Position numbers and translations under genes: made by a program
The notes under the pieces: generated by a model
Told to the model about the DNA's origin: nothing
Databases searched by the model: none
What the model saw: only the letters and a program-made list of their open reading frames with translations
NCBI RefSeq assembly: GCF_000243075.1
Contig: NC_016745.1
Span: 2,125,001 to 2,189,000 of the forward strand
DNA: 64,000 bases
DNA from: Oceanimonas sp. GK1
GTDB taxonomy: Bacteria; Pseudomonadota; Gammaproteobacteria; Enterobacterales; Aeromonadaceae
Reading direction: 5' to 3'
Shown here: positions 36,408 to 45,512 of the stretch, piece after piece
Layout of the letters: every line of letters begins with the position of its first letter
How positions within the stretch are numbered: position 1 is the stretch's first letter

Positions 36408-38987
36408 ATGAATAGCCAATACCGCAAGCCGCTGCCCGGCACGGACCTTGAATTTTTTGATGCGCGGGAAGCGGTCAACGCCATCGCCCCCGGTGCCTAT
36501 GCACGGCTGCCCTATGCTTCACGGGTGCTGGCGGAGCAGCTGGTGCGCCGCTGCGAGCCCGAGCATCTCACCGACAGCCTCAAGCAGCTGATTGAGCGCA
36601 GGCGGGATCTCGACTTTCCCTGGTATCCGGCCCGGGTGGTGTGCCACGACATTCTGGGCCAAACCGCACTGGTGGACCTGGCCGGCCTGCGGGACGCCAT
36701 TGCCGCTCAAGGTGGGGATCCGGCCCGGGTCAACCCGGTGGTGCAAACCCAGCTCATAGTGGACCACTCGCTGGCGGTGGAGCACGCCGGTTTTGAGCCG
36801 GATGCCTTTGACAAAAACCGCGCCATTGAAGACAGGCGCAACCAAGACCGCTTTCACTTTATTGAATGGTGCAAAACCGCCTTTGAGAATGTGAGTGTGA
36901 TCCCTGCCGGCAACGGCATCATGCACCAGATAAACCTCGAGAAAATGTCGCCGGTGGTGCAGGTACAACAGGGCGTGGCCTTTCCCGACACCTGTGTGGG
37001 CACCGACAGCCACACCCCCCATGTGGATGCGCTGGGGGTGATTGCCATTGGCGTGGGCGGGCTGGAAGCCGAAACCGTGATGCTGGGCCGGCCTTCCATG
37101 ATGCGCCTGCCCGACATCGTCGGCGTCAAGCTCACCGGTCGCCGCCGGCCCGGTATTACCGCCACCGACATTGTGCTGGCGCTCACCGAGTTTTTGCGGG
37201 AGCAGCGGGTAGTGTCGGCCTGGCTGGAATTCTTTGGGGAAGGCACTCAACACCTCACCATTGGCGATAGGGCCACCATTTCCAACATGACCCCGGAATA
37301 CGGCGCCACCGCCGGCCTGTTTTACATCGATGAGCAGACCATCAACTACCTGAAACTCACTGGCCGCGACGACGAGCAGGTAAAACTGGTGGAAGCCTAC
37401 GCCCGCCACACCGGGCTGTGGGCGGATGACCTGCGCGCCGCCGAGTATGAACGGGTGCTGGAGTTTGATATTGGCGCGGTAACCCGCAACATGGCGGGGC
37501 CGTCGAACCCGCACCGGCGGCTGCCTACCTCGGCACTTACTGAGCGCGGCATTGCCGGCCCCTGGCAGCAAGAGCCGGGCAAGCTGCCGGACGGGGCCGT
37601 GATCATCGCCGCCATTACCTCCTGCACCAACACCAGCAACCCCCGCAACGTGGTGGCGGCGGGGCTGCTGGCCAAAAAGGCCAATGCATTGGGGTTAACG
37701 CGCCGGCCCTGGGTGAAAACCTCCTTCGCCCCCGGCTCCAAGGTGGCAAAATTGTATCTGGAGGAAGCCGGCCTGCTGGCGGAGCTGGAGCAACTGGGTT
37801 TTGGTATTGTGGGTTATGCCTGCACCACCTGTAACGGCATGAGTGGGGCGCTCGACCCCAGCATTCAGCAAGAGATCATCGAGCGCGACCTCTACACCAC
37901 GGCGGTGCTCTCGGGTAACCGCAACTTCGACGGCCGCATTCACCCTTATGCCCGGCAGGCGTTTCTGGCCTCGCCGCCGCTGGTGGTGGCCTATGCCCTG
38001 GCAGGCTCCATTCGCTTTGACATCGAGCGCGACGCGCTTGGAGCAGACGCCAGCGGCAAGCCGATTTACCTGAAGGATCTCTGGCCCAGCGACGAAGAAA
38101 TCGATGCGGTGGTGGCGCAATACGTCAAGCCCGAGCAGTTCAAGGAAGTGTACATTCAAATGTTCAAACTGAATGACGCCGCCCAAAGCCCCCGGCCGCT
38201 GTATGACTGGCGGCCAAACAGCACCTACATTCGCCGCCCGCCCTACTGGGAAGGGGCCCTGGCCGGAAAGTGCAGCCTCACCGGCATGCGGCCGCTGGCC
38301 ATTCTGGGGGACAACATCACCACCGATCATTTGTCGCCGTCCAATGCCATTTTGCGTTCAAGCGCGGCGGGGGAATACCTGGCCCGCATGGGGGTGCCGG
38401 AGGAAGACTTTAACTCCTACGCCACCCATCGCGGCGATCACCTCACCGCCCAGCGGGCAACCCTGGCCAACCCCAAGCTGTTTAACGAAATGGTGCGGGA
38501 CAACGGCGAGGTGGTGCAGGGATCGCTGGCGCGCATTGAGCCGGACGGCAAGGTCACCCGCATGTGGGAGGCGATAGAAACCTACATGAACCGTAAGCAG
38601 CCGCTGATCATCATTGCCGGGGCGGACTACGGCCAGGGCTCGTCCCGGGACTGGGCCGCCAAGGGGGTGCGCCTGGCGGGGGTGGAAGCCATTGTCGCCG
38701 AAGGCTTTGAGCGCATTCACCGCACCAACCTGGTGGGCATGGGGGTGCTGCCGCTGGAATTTATGGCCGGCACCAACCGCCACAGCCTGGATCTTGACGG
38801 CACCGAGCTTTATGACGTGCAGGGCCACATTCAGCCCGGTGCCGAATTGACGCTGGTCATCACCCGCACCAATGGCGAGCAGCAGCAAGTGCCCGTGCGC
38901 TGCCGGCTGGACACCGCCGACGAGCTGAATGTGTACAGCGCCGGCGGCGTGCTGCAGCGCTTCGCCCAGGATTTTCTGGCCGGTTAA
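36408..38987 (+). CDS. acnD: 2-methylcitrate dehydratase, Fe-S dependent (AcnD)
   Basis: AcnD dehydrates 2-methylcitrate to 2-methylaconitate. The 859-residue aconitase-family protein has GTDSHTPHVDALGV, the iron-sulfur cysteines in TSCTNTSNP (about 408) and CTTCNG (about 475), and the C-terminal swivel domain with YGQGSSRDWAAKG (about 743). Presence of prpF next door marks it as AcnD rather than a PrpD-type system, since the AcnD product must be isomerised by PrpF. The ATG at 36408 follows an AGGAG site; the frame is open to 36396. Confidence 0.95.
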   Translation: MNSQYRKPLPGTDLEFFDAREAVNAIAPGAYARLPYASRVLAEQLVRRCEPEHLTDSLKQLIERRRDLDFPWYPARVVCHDILGQTALVDLAGLRDAIAAQGGDPARVNPVVQTQLIVDHSLAVEHAGFEPDAFDKNRAIEDRRNQDRFHFIEWCKTAFENVSVIPAGNGIMHQINLEKMSPVVQVQQGVAFPDTCVGTDSHTPHVDALGVIAIGVGGLEAETVMLGRPSMMRLPDIVGVKLTGRRRPGITATDIVLALTEFLREQRVVSAWLEFFGEGTQHLTIGDRATISNMTPEYGATAGLFYIDEQTINYLKLTGRDDEQVKLVEAYARHTGLWADDLRAAEYERVLEFDIGAVTRNMAGPSNPHRRLPTSALTERGIAGPWQQEPGKLPDGAVIIAAITSCTNTSNPRNVVAAGLLAKKANALGLTRRPWVKTSFAPGSKVAKLYLEEAGLLAELEQLGFGIVGYACTTCNGMSGALDPSIQQEIIERDLYTTAVLSGNRNFDGRIHPYARQAFLASPPLVVAYALAGSIRFDIERDALGADASGKPIYLKDLWPSDEEIDAVVAQYVKPEQFKEVYIQMFKLNDAAQSPRPLYDWRPNSTYIRRPPYWEGALAGKCSLTGMRPLAILGDNITTDHLSPSNAILRSSAAGEYLARMGVPEEDFNSYATHRGDHLTAQRATLANPKLFNEMVRDNGEVVQGSLARIEPDGKVTRMWEAIETYMNRKQPLIIIAGADYGQGSSRDWAAKGVRLAGVEAIVAEGFERIHRTNLVGMGVLPLEFMAGTNRHSLDLDGTELYDVQGHIQPGAELTLVITRTNGEQQQVPVRCRLDTADELNVYSAGGVLQRFAQDFLAG

Positions 38988-38999
38988 AAGGAACAAACC

Positions 39000-40175
39000 A
39001 TGGCAACCAATGATTTCCCGCCCCAGCTGAAAATACCCGCCACCTACATGCGTGGCGGCACCAGCAAGGGGGTGTTTTTCAACCTGGCCGATCTGCCGCC
39101 GGCGGCGCAAGTGCCCGGTGAGGCCAGAGACAAGTTATTGCTGCGGGTGATCGGCAGCCCGGATCCTTACGGCAAGCACACCGACGGCATGGGCGGGGCC
39201 ACCTCCAGCACCAGCAAGGCGGTGGTTGTCTCCCAAAGCCAACAGCCCGATCACGATGTGGACTACCTGTTCGGCCAGGTGTCCATTGACCAGCCCTTGG
39301 TGGACTGGAGCGGCAACTGCGGCAACCTGTCCGCCGCCGTTGGTCCCTTTGCCATTCATGCCGGCTTGATTCCGCCCGAGCGCATGCCCCACAACGGGGT
39401 GGTGGCGGTGCGGGTATGGCAGGCCAACATTGGCAAAACCCTGGTGGTGCATGTGCCGATACGCAACGGCGAAGTGCAGGAAACCGGCGACTTTGAACTG
39501 GACGGCGTGACCTTTCCCGCCGCCGAAATTCGAGTGGATTTTATGGCACCGGGCGAGGGGGCCATGTTCCCCACCGGTAACCTGATTGACCGGCTGGAAG
39601 TGCCCGGCCTCGGCGTGCTGGAAGCCACACTCATCAACGCCGGCATTCCTACCATTTTTATCAACGCACAAGCCATTGGCTTTACCGGCACCGAGCTGCA
39701 GGGCGACATTAACGGCAATGCCGACACCCTGGCCCTGTTTGAGCGCATTCGCGCCCATGGCGCGGTAACCATGGGCTTGATTAAGTCACCGGAAGAGGCA
39801 GCCAGCCGCCAGCACACGCCCAAGGTGGCCTTTGTGGCGGGGCCGGCGGCCTATGTGGCCTCCAGCGGCAAAACCGTGGAGCAAACCGACATTGATGTGC
39901 TGGTGCGGGCGCTTTCCATGGGCAAGCTGCACCACGCCATGATGGGTACCGCCGCCGTGGCCATTGCCGCCGCCGCCTGTGTGCCCGGCACTCTGGTCAA
40001 CCTGGCCGCCGGCGGTGGCGAAAAAACCTCGGTCACTTTTGGTCATCCGTCCGGCACGCTGAAAGTGGGAGCTGAAGCCCGCCACACCGAGCAGGGCTGG
40101 GAAGTGGAAAAGGTCACCATGAGCCGCAGCGCGCGCATTTTAATGGAAGGAGCCGTGCGCGTGCCGTTTGCATAA
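39000..40175 (+). CDS. prpF: 2-methylaconitate cis-trans isomerase
   Basis: PrpF converts the 2-methylaconitate isomer made by AcnD into the one that aconitase B can hydrate. The 391-residue protein has a diaminopimelate-epimerase-like double fold, with RGGTSKGVFF near the N terminus, and SGNCGNLSAAVGPFA (about 104-118). It starts 12 nt after acnD. This pair replaces PrpD. The family call is firm. Confidence 0.95.
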   Translation: MATNDFPPQLKIPATYMRGGTSKGVFFNLADLPPAAQVPGEARDKLLLRVIGSPDPYGKHTDGMGGATSSTSKAVVVSQSQQPDHDVDYLFGQVSIDQPLVDWSGNCGNLSAAVGPFAIHAGLIPPERMPHNGVVAVRVWQANIGKTLVVHVPIRNGEVQETGDFELDGVTFPAAEIRVDFMAPGEGAMFPTGNLIDRLEVPGLGVLEATLINAGIPTIFINAQAIGFTGTELQGDINGNADTLALFERIRAHGAVTMGLIKSPEEAASRQHTPKVAFVAGPAAYVASSGKTVEQTDIDVLVRALSMGKLHHAMMGTAAVAIAAAACVPGTLVNLAAGGGEKTSVTFGHPSGTLKVGAEARHTEQGWEVEKVTMSRSARILMEGAVRVPFA

Positions 40176-40227
40176 CCCCCCATGCGCCCGCGGCGCTTAA
40201 GGACAAGCAATGTCAGGAGCAAACACC

Positions 40228-42102
40228 ATGTTTACCTATCAGCAGGCATTTGATTTGGCGGCCAGCTCGCCGGAAACCTTCTGGAAGCAGCAGGCCGAAC
40301 AGCTGGACTGGTTTACCTTTCCGCAAACCATATTAAGCACGGACGAACACGGCATTGAACGCTGGTTTGCCGACGGCGAGCTGAACACCGCCCATCTGGC
40401 GCTGGATTACCATGTGGAGCAGGGCAGGGGGGACCAGACTGCCCTGATCTACGACTCGCCGGTGACCGGCAAAAAGGCCCGCTATACCTACCGGGTGCTG
40501 CGGGATCAGGTGGCCAAGGTGGCCGGCATGCTGGCCGGGCTCGGCGTGCAAAAGGGCGACCGGGTGGTGATTTACATGCCCATGATCCCCCAGGCCGCCA
40601 TGGCCATGCTGGCCTGCGCCCGCCTGGGGGCCATTCATTCCGTGGTGTTTGGCGGTTTTGCGCCCCACGAGCTGGCGGTGCGCATTGAGGATGCCGAGCC
40701 CAAAGTGCTGCTCACCGCCAGCTGCGGGGTGGAAGTGAACAAGGTGATCCCCTACAAGCCGCTGGTGGACAAGGCGGTGATGGACAGCCGCTGGAAGCCG
40801 GAGCACGTGGTGGTGTTTCAGCGCCGGGAATGCCCGGCGGAGCTGCCCTTTGAGCGGGACAAGGACTGGGCGGTGCTGATGCAAAACGCCGAGCCTCACC
40901 CCTGCGTGCCGGTAAAGGCGACCGATCCGCTCTACATTCTGTATACCTCTGGCACCACCGGCAAACCCAAGGGGGTGGTGCGCGACAACGGCGGCCATGC
41001 GGTGGCCCTGCACTACAGCATGAACACCATTTACAACGTAAAGCCCGGCGATGTGTTCTGGGCCGCGTCCGACGTGGGCTGGGTGGTGGGCCACTCCTAC
41101 ATAGTGTATGCGCCGTTGATGTACGGCTGCACCACCATCATGTATGAGGGCAAACCGGTGAAAACCCCGGATCCCGGTGCCTTCTGGCGGGTGTGCGACG
41201 AATACGGCGTAAAGGCGTTGTTCTCCGCTCCCACGGCGTTCCGCGCCATTAAAAAGGAAGACCCTAACGGCGAGCAGCTTAAGCATTACCCCATGGAACA
41301 GCTCACCACCATCTTTATGGCCGGCGAGCGGCTGGATCCGCCCACCCTGGAGTGGGTGCAGAGCCACACCGGCCGCCCGGTGGTGGATCACTGGTGGCAG
41401 ACCGAAACCGGCTGGGCCATTGCCGCCAACCCCCTGGGGCTGGAGCGCTTTGCCACCAAACCCGGCTCCGCCACCAAGCCCGTTCCCGGCTACAAGGTAA
41501 CCGTGCTGAACGAGCTGGGGGAAGAGCAAGCCCCCAGCGAGCAGGGCTACATTGCCATTGCGCGGCCGCTGCCCCCGGGCTGTTTGCCCACGGTGTGGCG
41601 CAACCACGACCGCTTTGAATCCGGCTATCTGAGCCAGTTTCCGGGCTTTTATGTGTCCGGCGACGGCGGCTATATGGATGAAGAGGGCTACCTGTTCGTG
41701 ATGGGGCGCATGGATGACGTGATCAACGTGGCCGGCCACCGGCTTTCCACCGGCGAAATGGAAGAAATTGTGGGCAGCCACGAGGCGGTGGCCGAATGCG
41801 CCGTGGTGGGCGTGCACGACGAGCTGAAAGGCCAGCTGCCCCTGGGGCTGGTGGTGCTGAAAGACGGCTATGCCTCGCACAACGGCAACATAGAGCAAGC
41901 CCTGCTGCAACTGGTGCGCGACCAGGTGGGCGCCGTGGCCTGTTTCAAACAGGCGATTATCGTGGACCGGCTGCCCAAAACACGCTCCGGCAAAATACTG
42001 CGACGGGTGATCCGCCAGATCGCCGACGGCGAGCAGTATGTGGTGCCATCCACCATCGACGACCCAACCTCTCTGGAAGAGCTGGCGCGGGTGCTGGAGT
42101 AA
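40228..42102 (+). CDS. prpE: Propionyl-CoA synthetase
   Basis: PrpE activates propionate to propionyl-CoA through a propionyl-AMP intermediate. The 624-residue AMP-forming enzyme has SGTTGKPKGV (about 240), WQTETGW (about 395), and the C-terminal acylation-sensitive lysine in KTRSGKILRR (about 590). The ATG at 40228 has AGGAG (40215-40219) 8 nt upstream and matches the usual N terminus; an ATG at 40210 with AAGGA before it would add six residues. Acetyl-CoA synthetase is a possible alternative activity but the operon argues for propionate. Confidence 0.94.
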   Translation: MFTYQQAFDLAASSPETFWKQQAEQLDWFTFPQTILSTDEHGIERWFADGELNTAHLALDYHVEQGRGDQTALIYDSPVTGKKARYTYRVLRDQVAKVAGMLAGLGVQKGDRVVIYMPMIPQAAMAMLACARLGAIHSVVFGGFAPHELAVRIEDAEPKVLLTASCGVEVNKVIPYKPLVDKAVMDSRWKPEHVVVFQRRECPAELPFERDKDWAVLMQNAEPHPCVPVKATDPLYILYTSGTTGKPKGVVRDNGGHAVALHYSMNTIYNVKPGDVFWAASDVGWVVGHSYIVYAPLMYGCTTIMYEGKPVKTPDPGAFWRVCDEYGVKALFSAPTAFRAIKKEDPNGEQLKHYPMEQLTTIFMAGERLDPPTLEWVQSHTGRPVVDHWWQTETGWAIAANPLGLERFATKPGSATKPVPGYKVTVLNELGEEQAPSEQGYIAIARPLPPGCLPTVWRNHDRFESGYLSQFPGFYVSGDGGYMDEEGYLFVMGRMDDVINVAGHRLSTGEMEEIVGSHEAVAECAVVGVHDELKGQLPLGLVVLKDGYASHNGNIEQALLQLVRDQVGAVACFKQAIIVDRLPKTRSGKILRRVIRQIADGEQYVVPSTIDDPTSLEELARVLE

Positions 42103-42110
42103 CTTCCCTG

Positions 42111-42174
42111 TGAGCCGATTAATTGCCATAATCGGCTCATATTTTGATTCGATTAGGGTGGTTATTCGGCTCAT
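42111..42174. promoter_or_regulatory. Operator-like repeats before the Fic gene
   Basis: A perfect 11-bp inverted repeat TGAGCCGATTA / TAATCGGCTCA (42111-42139) is followed 34 bp on by a third half-site, TATTCGGCTCAT (42163-42174), which runs into the ATG at 42173. Three copies of one half-site ending at a start codon look like a repressor operator. No T-run follows the hairpin, so it is not a standard prpE terminator. Confidence 0.6.
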
Positions 42175-43276
42175 GTACATCTGGCAACATAAGGACTGGC
42201 CTCATTTCCGTTGGGATGAAGCAACGCTTAAGCCCAGGCTTGACGAGATCCGCTGGCTGCAGGGGAGGCTGTTGGGCCGCACTGAGGTGGCCCCTGCGCA
42301 AACCGACTCCGCCGTGGAAATGGACGCCCTGATCCAGAATGCCATCCGCACAAGCGAAATTGAGGGTGAGCACCTGGATGTGGGATCGGTTCGCTCGTCG
42401 GTGGCCCGTCAGCTTGGGCTTGAGCAGGCCGGTATGGCCGGCAGACCTACTCCCGAGTCCGACTCTCTGGTAGCCCTTTTACTGGAAGCCACCCATCAGC
42501 CCGAACAGCCATTGTCTTGTGAGCAGCTATGTCGTTGGCAGGCACGGCTGTTTCCTCGTGAGAGCATTCTTTCCCGAATTTTGATTGGTGAGCTGCGGGG
42601 TGAACACCCTATGCAGGTGATATCCGGCCGAATGGATAACCCCACAGTTCATTTTGAAGCACCGCCCAGGCAGGGGCTGGAACAGCAACTGAACGCCTTT
42701 ATTGAATGGTTCAATCATCCGCCGGAACAGCTGGATTCTATTCTCAGAGCCGGTATTGCTCATTTATGGCTGATCACCCTGCATCCTTTTGATGATGGTA
42801 ACGGGCGGGTAACCAGAGCGGTTACCGACAGGGCGCTGGCCCAGGCCGAGGCCCGCTCCGTGCGTTTTTATTCTCTGAGTGCGGCCATTATGGCCCGGCG
42901 TAATGGCTATTATGACCACCTCGAACAAACCCAGAAGGGTAATCTGGACATCACCATCTGGCTGGCCTGGTTTCTGGACACTTTGCAAGAGGCACTGCAG
43001 CAGGCGCTGGCACGGGTTGATCGGGTACTGGAAAAGGCTCATTTCTGGCAGCGACATGCAAAAACGCCCCTGAGTGAACGGCAGATAAAGGTACTTAACC
43101 GGCTGCTTGATAACGCGGGAGAAGAGTTTGAAAGCGGCATTAACGCTCGTAAATATCAGGCACTGGCCAAGGTGAGCAAGGCCACGGCCACACGTGATCT
43201 GGCAGATCTGGTAGAAAAAGAATGTTTGCACAGCCTGCCGGGCGGTGGGCGCAGCACTCGGTATGGGCTGCTCTAA
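42173..43276 (+). CDS. Fic-domain protein (DUF4172-Fic type) with C-terminal helix-turn-helix
   Basis: Fic enzymes usually transfer AMP to target proteins. The 367 residues begin MYIWQHKDWPHFRWD (DUF4172-like). An inhibitory-type motif TSEIEG (60-65, pattern S/TxxxEG) identifies class II, self-inhibited Fic. The active-site loop HPFDDGNGRVTR begins at His204 and is intact. The C-terminal region (about 295-365) reads as a winged helix. The upstream repeats ending at the start codon suggest autoregulation. The reading frame is open to 42038 inside prpE, but homology starts at 42173. The target is unknown. Confidence 0.9.
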   Translation: MYIWQHKDWPHFRWDEATLKPRLDEIRWLQGRLLGRTEVAPAQTDSAVEMDALIQNAIRTSEIEGEHLDVGSVRSSVARQLGLEQAGMAGRPTPESDSLVALLLEATHQPEQPLSCEQLCRWQARLFPRESILSRILIGELRGEHPMQVISGRMDNPTVHFEAPPRQGLEQQLNAFIEWFNHPPEQLDSILRAGIAHLWLITLHPFDDGNGRVTRAVTDRALAQAEARSVRFYSLSAAIMARRNGYYDHLEQTQKGNLDITIWLAWFLDTLQEALQQALARVDRVLEKAHFWQRHAKTPLSERQIKVLNRLLDNAGEEFESGINARKYQALAKVSKATATRDLADLVEKECLHSLPGGGRSTRYGLL

Positions 43277-43376
43277 GCAAGTATTTTCACTCTGGTCTCC
43301 ATGGTCCGGCAAAGGGAAGGGAGCGTGAAACACTATCCTTGTCTGGCCCTGTAACTCCGCCAGCAAGGAGGACAAC

Positions 43377-43658
43377 ATGCATATCGCTATGCTGACCATC
43401 ACCTTTTCTCTGCCGGGATGTGGCTCGTTAAAGGAAAAACGCCAGCGCATGGGTGGCATGCATGAACGGTTCGGGCGCAACCCGTCGGTCGCCGTGTGCG
43501 AGAGTGGCGAGCACAATAGTCACGATGCCAGCGAATGGTCCTTTGTGGTGGTGGCGGCCTCGCGACGGGAGGTGGAATCGCTGTGCAGCCGCATTGAAGA
43601 CAAGATACAGAGCACCGTAGACGCACGCATCATCAGCGTTACCCGCGAATTCCTGTAG
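43377..43658 (+). CDS. DUF503 family small protein
   Basis: This 93-residue protein begins MHIAMLTITFSLPGCGSLKEKRQRM, which fits the DUF503 (YlxP-like) pattern of a hydrophobic strand followed by SLKEKR. The C terminus, RIISVTREFL, also fits. Structures of the family show a ferredoxin-like fold; function is unknown, though YlxP of Firmicutes lies near ribosome-maturation genes. Here it is 8 nt before a DsbA-like gene, so the two are probably co-transcribed. A GGAGGA site precedes the ATG. Confidence 0.82.
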   Translation: MHIAMLTITFSLPGCGSLKEKRQRMGGMHERFGRNPSVAVCESGEHNSHDASEWSFVVVAASRREVESLCSRIEDKIQSTVDARIISVTREFL

Positions 43659-43665
43659 GAGTGTT

Positions 43666-44313
43666 ATGAAAAAGATACACATAGATATCGTTTCCGATAT
43701 TGCCTGCCCCTGGTGTGCCATTGGCTATGCCCGGCTGGCGCAGGCCATGGAGCGGCTGGCGCCCGACCATGAATTCAGCGTGCAGTGGAAGGCATTTGAG
43801 CTGAACCCGGATCACAGCGGGCAAGGTGAACCCATTCTGCCTGCCCTGGCCAGAAAATACGGGCGGAGCGAGCAGGAGATGCGGGAAAACCAGCAGCGCA
43901 TGAAGACCATTGCCACCGGGCTTGGCCTTAACTTTGAGAAAATACAGGAGCGGTTAACCTGCAATACCTTTGATGCCCACCGGCTGGTGAAGTGGGCAGG
44001 GGAGCAGGGCCGGCAAACCGCCATGAAACAGGCCTTATTCGAGGTGTATTTTGGCAAGGCGATGGATGTGTCTGATCACGCTGTGCTGCTGAGTTGCGTT
44101 CAGGCCCTGGGGCTGGACCCGGCAAAAGCCAGGCAGGTGCTGGACTCGGATCAATACGCCGATCTGGTGCGGGAAGAGGCAGCGACGTACCAGCAGGCCG
44201 GAGTCAGTTCTGTACCCGCCTTTATTATCAACAACCAGTACCTGATTGCCGGCGCCCAGGAGCCCGATGCCCTGGTGCAGGCCCTGCAAGAGATTGGCGT
44301 CGAGTCTGCCTGA
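43666..44313 (+). CDS. DsbA-family thiol oxidoreductase (FrnE-like)
   Basis: This 215-residue cytoplasmic thioredoxin-fold protein has the redox motif CPWC at Cys14-Cys17 and a cis-proline loop in SSVPAFIINNQYLIAGAQ (about 183). The inserted helical domain lies between. There is no signal peptide. FrnE-type proteins act as disulfide isomerases or in polyketide handling; 2-hydroxychromene-2-carboxylate isomerases are related. It ends in a strong terminator, and the AT-rich accessory block begins just after it. Confidence 0.9.
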   Translation: MKKIHIDIVSDIACPWCAIGYARLAQAMERLAPDHEFSVQWKAFELNPDHSGQGEPILPALARKYGRSEQEMRENQQRMKTIATGLGLNFEKIQERLTCNTFDAHRLVKWAGEQGRQTAMKQALFEVYFGKAMDVSDHAVLLSCVQALGLDPAKARQVLDSDQYADLVREEAATYQQAGVSSVPAFIINNQYLIAGAQEPDALVQALQEIGVESA

Positions 44314-44331
44314 AGGCTCACCTTATAGCCA

Positions 44332-44356
44332 ACGGCCCGCACTGCGGGCCGTTTTT
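44332..44356 (+). terminator. Terminator after the DsbA-like gene
   Basis: A perfect 9-bp stem ACGGCCCGC / GCGGGCCGT with an ACT loop is followed by T residues. It marks the left side of the AT-rich block. Confidence 0.9.
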
Positions 44357-44816
44357 GTTGGTTTCATTTGAATTCTTTCTCGGCTGCGGCAAAATACGAT
44401 GCACAATCAAAGCCTCACCAGGCCGGGTCGCCAGTAAGATCGGGGCGGTAGCGTGGCTTTTGCCCGTATGCATTAGTGTTCTGAGGGTGAGTCACACGAA
44501 CCTCTAACTTGTATACATATACAGTTATATTGAGTCTCGTAGCTGGTTTGCGCTTTGTTTCACTCATCGGAGTTCTCGAATGCCAGCAAGTGACCTACCA
44601 ATATGGTCATAAATCATGGCGTTATGACTGGTCCATGAAAGCATTCAAGACTTGATTGCGGAGTTATTGAGCAGTCTCAATTTCACGCACTGTAGAAGCG
44701 CCCGAGAGCTAATTTTATCTATTTAAATCAAATGGTTAGCTTGGGTTTGATAGAGGGCTCGGTTTGTTTTTATTTAGCTGGGTCAATATACAAATGTTAA
44801 ATCCTAAAGGGACTGT
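44357..44816. other. Non-coding left flank of the AT-rich block
   Basis: This 460-bp stretch has no supported gene. Base composition changes from G+C-rich to AT-rich near 44500. A 7-bp inverted repeat GTCATAA / TTATGAC (44606-44628) encloses a GGCGTTATG sequence that resembles the right end of an integron attC site, but no matching left half was found. The end of the stretch holds the AAAGG ribosome site (44806-44810) of the next gene. Confidence 0.5.
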
Positions 44817-45512
44817 ATGACACTGATTGAGCTTGAAGCTCTAGCATCTGAAAAACTCTCGATAAACAACGAAGAAAGCAGAACGAGCTTTCTTCGATTG
44901 TTAAATACAGGCTTGCTTGTAAATGTCATTGACAACTTGTTAGGTAATGAAAGAGAGCTTAATGAAGTAGCAAGCAGATCCTATTACCACAACAACGGAT
45001 TTTTAAAGGTTGTGTTGATAGAAAAGCGACCTAAATATTCTGTTAGGTTTCACATTTGGCCTGAAGAGTCATTTCAAGCTCCTGATGTCCATAATCATCC
45101 TTGGGACATGACTGGATTAGTTTTGAATGGTTCATATGAGTGGCCAATATATTCTCTTGACCAAACTTCGGAAGGCAGTGAAAGTTTTGATTTATTTGAA
45201 TGCCGGTATTTGGAAGACTACTCAGGGCATTCGTTCCATGATCTTGATAAGGTTATTTTAAATCAGGTAGATAAACTAAGTTTTCAGCAAGGTGATATTT
45301 TTCAATTTCCTCAGACACAGTACCATAGTGTAAGAAAAGAGAATTCCCAACCCGCAGAATCAATAGTCATAACTGGTGACTCAGTAGGGTTAAGTGCAAA
45401 TGTGATTACAAACCGGAAAATCATGTGTAGCTCTATATCTAAAAACTCCTCTGTCGAGAGTTCTTTCTTACAAGGTAAATTGTCTTCATTTCTAGAGCGG
45501 AGGTTGCCTTGA
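44817..45512 (+). CDS. Unrecognised protein, possible cupin fold
   Basis: This 231-residue protein was not recognised. Central strands with DVHNHPWDMTGLVLNGSYEW (His92, His94) and a later QGDIFQFPQTQYHSV (His170) resemble the two metal-binding motifs of cupins, so a small-molecule or amino-acid-type dioxygenase or sensor is conceivable. No signal peptide or membrane segment was seen. AAAGG lies 6 nt before the ATG. Its stop overlaps the TTG start of the next gene, so the pair is translationally coupled. Codon use is AT-rich and unlike the host genes, which suggests transfer. Confidence 0.72.
   Translation: MTLIELEALASEKLSINNEESRTSFLRLLNTGLLVNVIDNLLGNERELNEVASRSYYHNNGFLKVVLIEKRPKYSVRFHIWPEESFQAPDVHNHPWDMTGLVLNGSYEWPIYSLDQTSEGSESFDLFECRYLEDYSGHSFHDLDKVILNQVDKLSFQQGDIFQFPQTQYHSVRKENSQPAESIVITGDSVGLSANVITNRKIMCSSISKNSSVESSFLQGKLSSFLERRLP

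Noticed and set aside
42038-42172. N-terminal extension of the Fic gene into prpE
   Set aside because: It overlaps the end of prpE and the operator-like repeats; family similarity starts at 42173.
44606-44628. attC site at the left end of the AT-rich block
   Set aside because: Only a GGCGTTATG right-end look-alike and a 7-bp inverted repeat are present; no left half was found, so it was not listed as attC.
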